From NCBI GenBank assembly GCA_964469555.1, contig CAYYAQ010000168.1, positions 1 through 11,515 of the forward strand: a stretch of 11,515 bases of DNA. The letters are read 5' to 3'. The translations under genes and the position numbers were made by a program. How positions within the stretch are numbered: the first letter of the stretch is position 1; each line of letters begins with the position of its first letter. Of this stretch, positions 6,644 to 11,515 are shown piece by piece. Source of the DNA: CAYYAQ01 sp964469555. GTDB taxonomy: Bacteria > Planctomycetota > UBA1135 > UBA2386. Under the pieces are notes generated by a model. It ran no database searches. It had not been told where the DNA came from and saw only the letters and a list, made by a program, of their open reading frames with translations.

Positions 6644-6748
6644 GCCTGTGTTGTTCGCTCCCACCGCTCCCGACCGCGGAGGGGGAGCAGTTAGGTCGCG
6701 AGGTCGGGATGGAAGTTTTGGATCACGGGCCCCATCGGGCTCACGGAG
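6638..6748 (+). promoter_or_regulatory. Structured secA leader with a possible Shine-Dalgarno-sequestering helix
   Basis: TGAGCCTG (6641-6648), which contains the stop codon of the small upstream gene, pairs with CGGGCTCA (6736-6743) as 8 bp with one G-U. After a 2-nt bulge, CTC (6638-6640) pairs with GAG (6746-6748), covering the secA Shine-Dalgarno GGAG (6745-6748). A competing local hairpin, GGGCCC (6727-6732), loop CATC, GGGCTC (6737-6742), uses the same 3' arm and would free the Shine-Dalgarno. Inside the loop, GCTCCC/GGGAGC (6666-6671/6683-6688) and CCCGACC/GGTCGGG (6669-6675/6702-6708) are mutually exclusive stems. None has a T-tail, so translational rather than transcriptional control would be expected. 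GC-rich RNA forms chance stems, so this needs conservation data. Confidence 0.42.
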
Positions 6749-6754
6749 TTTGTC

Positions 6755-9577
<2,823 letters not shown>

Positions 9578-9620
9578 TGGTAGGTCGACAGATACACATT
9601 GGACGGGTGGGCGACTGACG

Positions 9621-10970
9621 ATGGCGCAGGCCTTCCAAGCCGAAGCGTCACTTCCAGTGCCGCGGCGAGCTGTGCTGTATCTGAGTCTCTTCGTATACCA
9701 GGTGTTCCTGCTGGGCGCGTTCTTCGGGTTCCTGGTGTGGCGCCTCGTCTTCGACCGACGCTACCGTCGCGGGGTGCCCGAGCGGCTCGGATTCGTGCAG
9801 GAGAGCGAGCCCGGCAGGCAGGTCGTCTGGATCCACGGGGTCTCCGTCGGCGAGGTGAAGGCGGCGGACACGCTGATCGCCCGGTTGCGGGAAACGCGAC
9901 CGGACCTCGAGCTTGTCATCTCTTCGACGACGCCCACCGGCTACGCGCTGGCGAAGACCCTGCACCCGGACTTGCGCGTCATCCTCTACCCGTTGGATCT
10001 CGGACTGTGTCCGGGGATGGCCCTGAGGCGGATTCGCCCGATCTGCGTGCTCTTGATGGAACTCGAGGTCTGGCCGAACTTCCTGCAGGCGACCGCGGGC
10101 CTCGGTATTCCGGTCGCCGTGATCAACGGTCGTATCTCGGAGCAGAGTTTTCGGCGCTACCGCATGGTTCGGGCGCTGTTGCCGCAGTTCAACTTGATCT
10201 GGCTCTACTGCATGCAGGACGAGTCCTACCGCGAACGCTTGCTGAAGTTGAACGTCGATCCGGCCCGCACCCGCGTGACCGGCAACATGAAATACGACAA
10301 TGTCCAATTGCCGGAAGCCGACGCGGAGATCGCGGAGTTGCGCAAGTGGTTGAGCCCAGACGGTCGGCTGGTGGTCGTCTGTGGTTCGACGCACGGGGAG
10401 GAGGAGCGGTGGCTCGCCACGACGGTGTTGGCGATCGAAGAGGATCTGGGCATCCGGGTCAGGACCGTCCTCGCGCCGAGACACCCCGAGCGCGCGCCCG
10501 GAGTTCGAGACGGGCTTTTTGCCCGAGGCATACGCGTGGGAATGTGGAGCGACCAGCTGCGGCAGAGAGAACCGCTGGCGGACGACGAGATGCTGATCGT
10601 CGACACGATCGGGCACCTGGAGAAGTTCTACGGAGCCTGCGATGTGGCCTTTATCGGCGGCAGCCTCGTGAAGCGGGGTGGCCAGAACATGGTGGAAGCC
10701 GCGGCGATGGGCAAGGCCGTGATATTCGGTCCACACACCAGCAACTTTCGCAAGGACGTGGATCTCCTCCGCGGCGCGGACGCCGCGTGCCAGGTCACGG
10801 ACCTCGCCGACCTCGATGCGAACCTGCGTAAGCTCCTGACGGATTCCGGACGGCGGGTCGGGCTGGGTGAGCGGGCCGTCGGTTTGATCCAACGGAACCA
10901 AGGGAGCACGGATCGCACCCTAGAGCACTTAGACCCGATTCTGCGCCGCGAAGTACGCACCCAGGGCTGA
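9621..10970 (+). CDS. waaA: 3-deoxy-D-manno-octulosonic acid (Kdo) transferase
   Basis: A 449-residue GT-B glycosyltransferase that attaches Kdo to the lipid A precursor on the cytoplasmic face of the inner membrane. An N-terminal anchor lies at about residues 18-41 (YLSLFVYQ through GFLVW). Family blocks in order are RLGF (55-58), WIHGVSVGE (70-78) with E78 as the expected catalytic base, ELEVWPN where ELEVWPN or TELWPN is usual, INGRISEQSFRRY, GNMKYDN, CGSTHGEEE, LAPRHPER, and IGGSLVKRGGQNMVEAAAMGKAVIFGP with the following NF. GGQN replaces the common GGHN. The frame is open upstream into secA, but that part is a shadow of the secA 3' end. ATG 9621 sits just before the membrane anchor and is the natural start, with only a weak GGGTGGG 10-16 nt ahead. 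Co-directional with secA and 43 nt after it, so co-transcription is likely. Its presence indicates a Kdo-containing outer-membrane lipid. The number of Kdo units it adds cannot be read from sequence. Confidence 0.95.
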   Translation: MAQAFQAEASLPVPRRAVLYLSLFVYQVFLLGAFFGFLVWRLVFDRRYRRGVPERLGFVQESEPGRQVVWIHGVSVGEVKAADTLIARLRETRPDLELVISSTTPTGYALAKTLHPDLRVILYPLDLGLCPGMALRRIRPICVLLMELEVWPNFLQATAGLGIPVAVINGRISEQSFRRYRMVRALLPQFNLIWLYCMQDESYRERLLKLNVDPARTRVTGNMKYDNVQLPEADAEIAELRKWLSPDGRLVVVCGSTHGEEERWLATTVLAIEEDLGIRVRTVLAPRHPERAPGVRDGLFARGIRVGMWSDQLRQREPLADDEMLIVDTIGHLEKFYGACDVAFIGGSLVKRGGQNMVEAAAMGKAVIFGPHTSNFRKDVDLLRGADAACQVTDLADLDANLRKLLTDSGRRVGLGERAVGLIQRNQGSTDRTLEHLDPILRREVRTQG

Positions 10971-10990
10971 AATGGCCGATCGCTGAGGCG

Positions 10991-11021
10991 TCGTTGCCAT
11001 TGCGGTTTTTCGCGGCGGCGA
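10991..11021. terminator. Possible shared terminator hairpin between convergent genes
   Basis: TCGTTGCC (10991-10998) pairs with GGCGGCGA (11014-11021) with two G-U pairs, and the stem continues through GCG/CGC (11002-11004/11011-11013) after a 3-nt ATT bulge, leaving a GTTTTT loop. It lies 20 nt after the waaA stop and just beyond the minus-strand small ORF stop, where a bidirectional terminator would be expected. No T-run follows on either strand, so intrinsic termination would be weak. Confidence 0.35.
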
Positions 11022-11033
11022 GCCCAGTCGAAC

Positions 11034-11141
11034 TCAGCGGTTGATGAGGGCCAACAAGCCCAGAAGCGCGATCCCGATAATGGTCAGGATCACCTTGGTC
11101 TTGTCGAGATGGCCCCCGAGATGGGTGGTGCTGGTGCGCAT
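11034..11141 (-). CDS. Possible 35-residue single-pass membrane protein
   Basis: The minus strand encodes a short ATG-initiated protein, MRTSTTHLGGHLDKTK followed by VILTIIGIALLGLLALINR. The first 16 residues are polar with net positive charge, and residues 17-33 form a clean hydrophobic helix ending in N-R, the layout of a small inner-membrane protein. Most codons (about 31 of 35) end in G or C, matching the coding bias of the neighbouring genes and arguing against a random frame. A GATAAT (minus strand, 11187-11182) could be a -10 element about 40 nt upstream, with a poor TCGACC -35 at an 18-nt spacing. There is no clear Shine-Dalgarno. It converges with waaA and diverges from metK. I recognise no family. 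Confidence 0.5.
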   Translation of the reverse strand: MRTSTTHLGGHLDKTKVILTIIGIALLGLLALINR

Positions 11142-11207
11142 CTTGGTCGGTGTTCGGTGTGGAGGATCTTGCGATCGGTAGATTATCAACTCCCGGGTGG
11201 TGTCCGG

Positions 11208-11227
11208 TCGATAGCTCTAGCTGTCGA
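11208..11227. promoter_or_regulatory. Imperfect 20-bp palindrome, operator-like
   Basis: The halves TCGATAGCTC and TAGCTGTCGA are reverse complements at 8 of 10 positions. With almost no loop it is a DNA dyad rather than an RNA hairpin. It lies about 90 nt before the metK leader structure and about 65 nt upstream of the small minus-strand ORF, so it could serve either direction. No known regulator is assigned. The rest of 11142-11299 shows no promoter I would defend for metK. Confidence 0.28.
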
Positions 11228-11299
11228 ACCCCACGAAGTTGCACACGACTCTGAGGTCGCGACACATCAATATCGAGGTTCTTACGGTCTCTGGTCATT

Positions 11300-11405
11300 C
11301 GAGGGAGCGCTGTGTATGGTCCGGCGCCATTCACCCCAGTCCTCGCGAAAGGCCCCGCGACTCCTCGATCTTCAGGGCTTGATCGTCTCACTTACGTCTC
11401 AGGAG
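11300..11405 (+). promoter_or_regulatory. Candidate SAH riboswitch in the metK leader with expression platform
   Basis: The conserved landmarks of the S-adenosylhomocysteine riboswitch appear in order. P1 is CGAGG (11300-11304) with CCTCG (11341-11345). Next comes GAGCGCTG (11305-11312), close to the family's GAGCGCUGC. P2 has CTG/CAG (11310-11312/11337-11339), an asymmetric CCC-containing bulge, then TG/CA, a U-U mismatch and ATGG/CCAT (11316-11319/11327-11330). The pseudoknot pairs GAGCGC (11305-11310) with GCG-A-CTC (11357-11363), 6 bp with one bulged A. Downstream, CTCCT (11361-11365) is the exact complement of the metK Shine-Dalgarno AGGAG (11401-11405), and CGATC/GATCG (11366-11370/11381-11385) would stack beside that pairing. 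SAH binding would hold CTC in the pseudoknot and free the ribosome site, an ON switch as known for this class. The match was made by eye against the remembered consensus. Confidence 0.66.
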
Positions 11406-11410
11406 CATCC

Positions 11411-11515
11411 ATGACCAGCGAACCCCGTCTCTTCACCAGTGAATCCGTCAGTGAAGGTCACCCTGACAAGGTCTGTGACCAGATTTCGGATGCGGTCCTG
11501 GACGCGATCATCAAG
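11411..11515 (+). CDS. metK: S-adenosylmethionine synthetase, N-terminal fragment (3' end outside window)
   Basis: The first 35 codons of MetK, which makes S-adenosylmethionine from methionine and ATP. The diagnostic N-terminal block is complete: LFTSESVSEGHPDKVCDQIS followed by DAVLDAI, with the family's active-site His and Asp at H17 and D19 (GHPDK). The start ATG at 11411 is fixed by AGGAG at 11401-11405 (5-nt spacing) and by the usual position of SESVSEGHPDK 10-20 residues from the N-terminus. The gene has a long (at least 110 nt) structured leader that looks like an SAH riboswitch, so its expression probably follows the SAH pool. If ahcY (SAH hydrolase) lies downstream, the pair would form a methyl-cycle operon; that region is outside the window. 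Confidence 0.96.
   Translation, partial: MTSEPRLFTSESVSEGHPDKVCDQISDAVLDAIIK

Noticed and set aside
11300..11410. SAM-I, SAM-II or SAM/SAH-type riboswitch for metK
   Set aside because: I could not find the conserved cores of these classes as I remember them, while the SAH-type landmarks and pseudoknot fit.
11109..11414. 101-residue plus-strand frame running into metK
   Set aside because: It overlaps both the riboswitch-like structure and the metK start, lacks a Shine-Dalgarno, and has a composition unlike the neighbouring genes.

Overview
The window is GC-rich and gene-dense, and almost every gene reads rightward. It looks like the chromosome of a diderm bacterium. My best guess is a member of the Planctomycetota. 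The reasons are the small DksA/TraR-like protein with a GDV..M..EAL and DxGTDN..Q.FTLGL.ENEEET core next to lspA, and a presumed housekeeping receiver protein with an uncharacterised N-terminal domain. This is inference from remembered family features, not a measured placement. WaaA (Kdo transferase) implies a lipopolysaccharide outer membrane.

Layout: (1) The C-terminal tail of UvrB (1-213) is followed after 4 nt by a complete uvrC (218-2053), forming a nucleotide-excision-repair pair. (2) A XerD-type tyrosine recombinase lies convergently on the minus strand (2065-2958). (3) After a divergent intergenic region with a good sigma70-like promoter comes a DksA/TraR-like zinc-finger protein (3217-3636) and lspA, lipoprotein signal peptidase (3695-4363). 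(4) A co-directional run follows: pyrD (4552-5487), an unusual receiver-domain protein (5484-6320, ATGA overlap), a small signal-peptide-bearing protein (6317-6643, GTGA overlap), secA (6755-9577) and waaA (9621-10970). (5) A 35-residue membrane protein may lie on the minus strand (11034-11141). (6) A structured leader (about 11300-11405) precedes the start of metK (11411 to the window end).

Two regulatory candidates stand out. The metK leader matches the S-adenosylhomocysteine (SAH) riboswitch in sequence landmarks and in its pseudoknot pairing. It also has a ready expression platform, because the 3' pseudoknot strand contains CTCCT, the exact complement of the metK Shine-Dalgarno AGGAG. The small protein before secA resembles SecM-type secretion-monitoring arrest peptides in organisation: a signal sequence, a C-terminal R-A-P-D close to the stop, and an RNA helix whose 5' arm overlaps its stop codon and whose 3' arm covers the secA Shine-Dalgarno. 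Both are inferences from sequence alone.

I see no tRNA or rRNA gene, CRISPR array, insertion sequence or phage gene. Apart from the two regulatory candidates and the lineage-specific domains, the gene content is core housekeeping.
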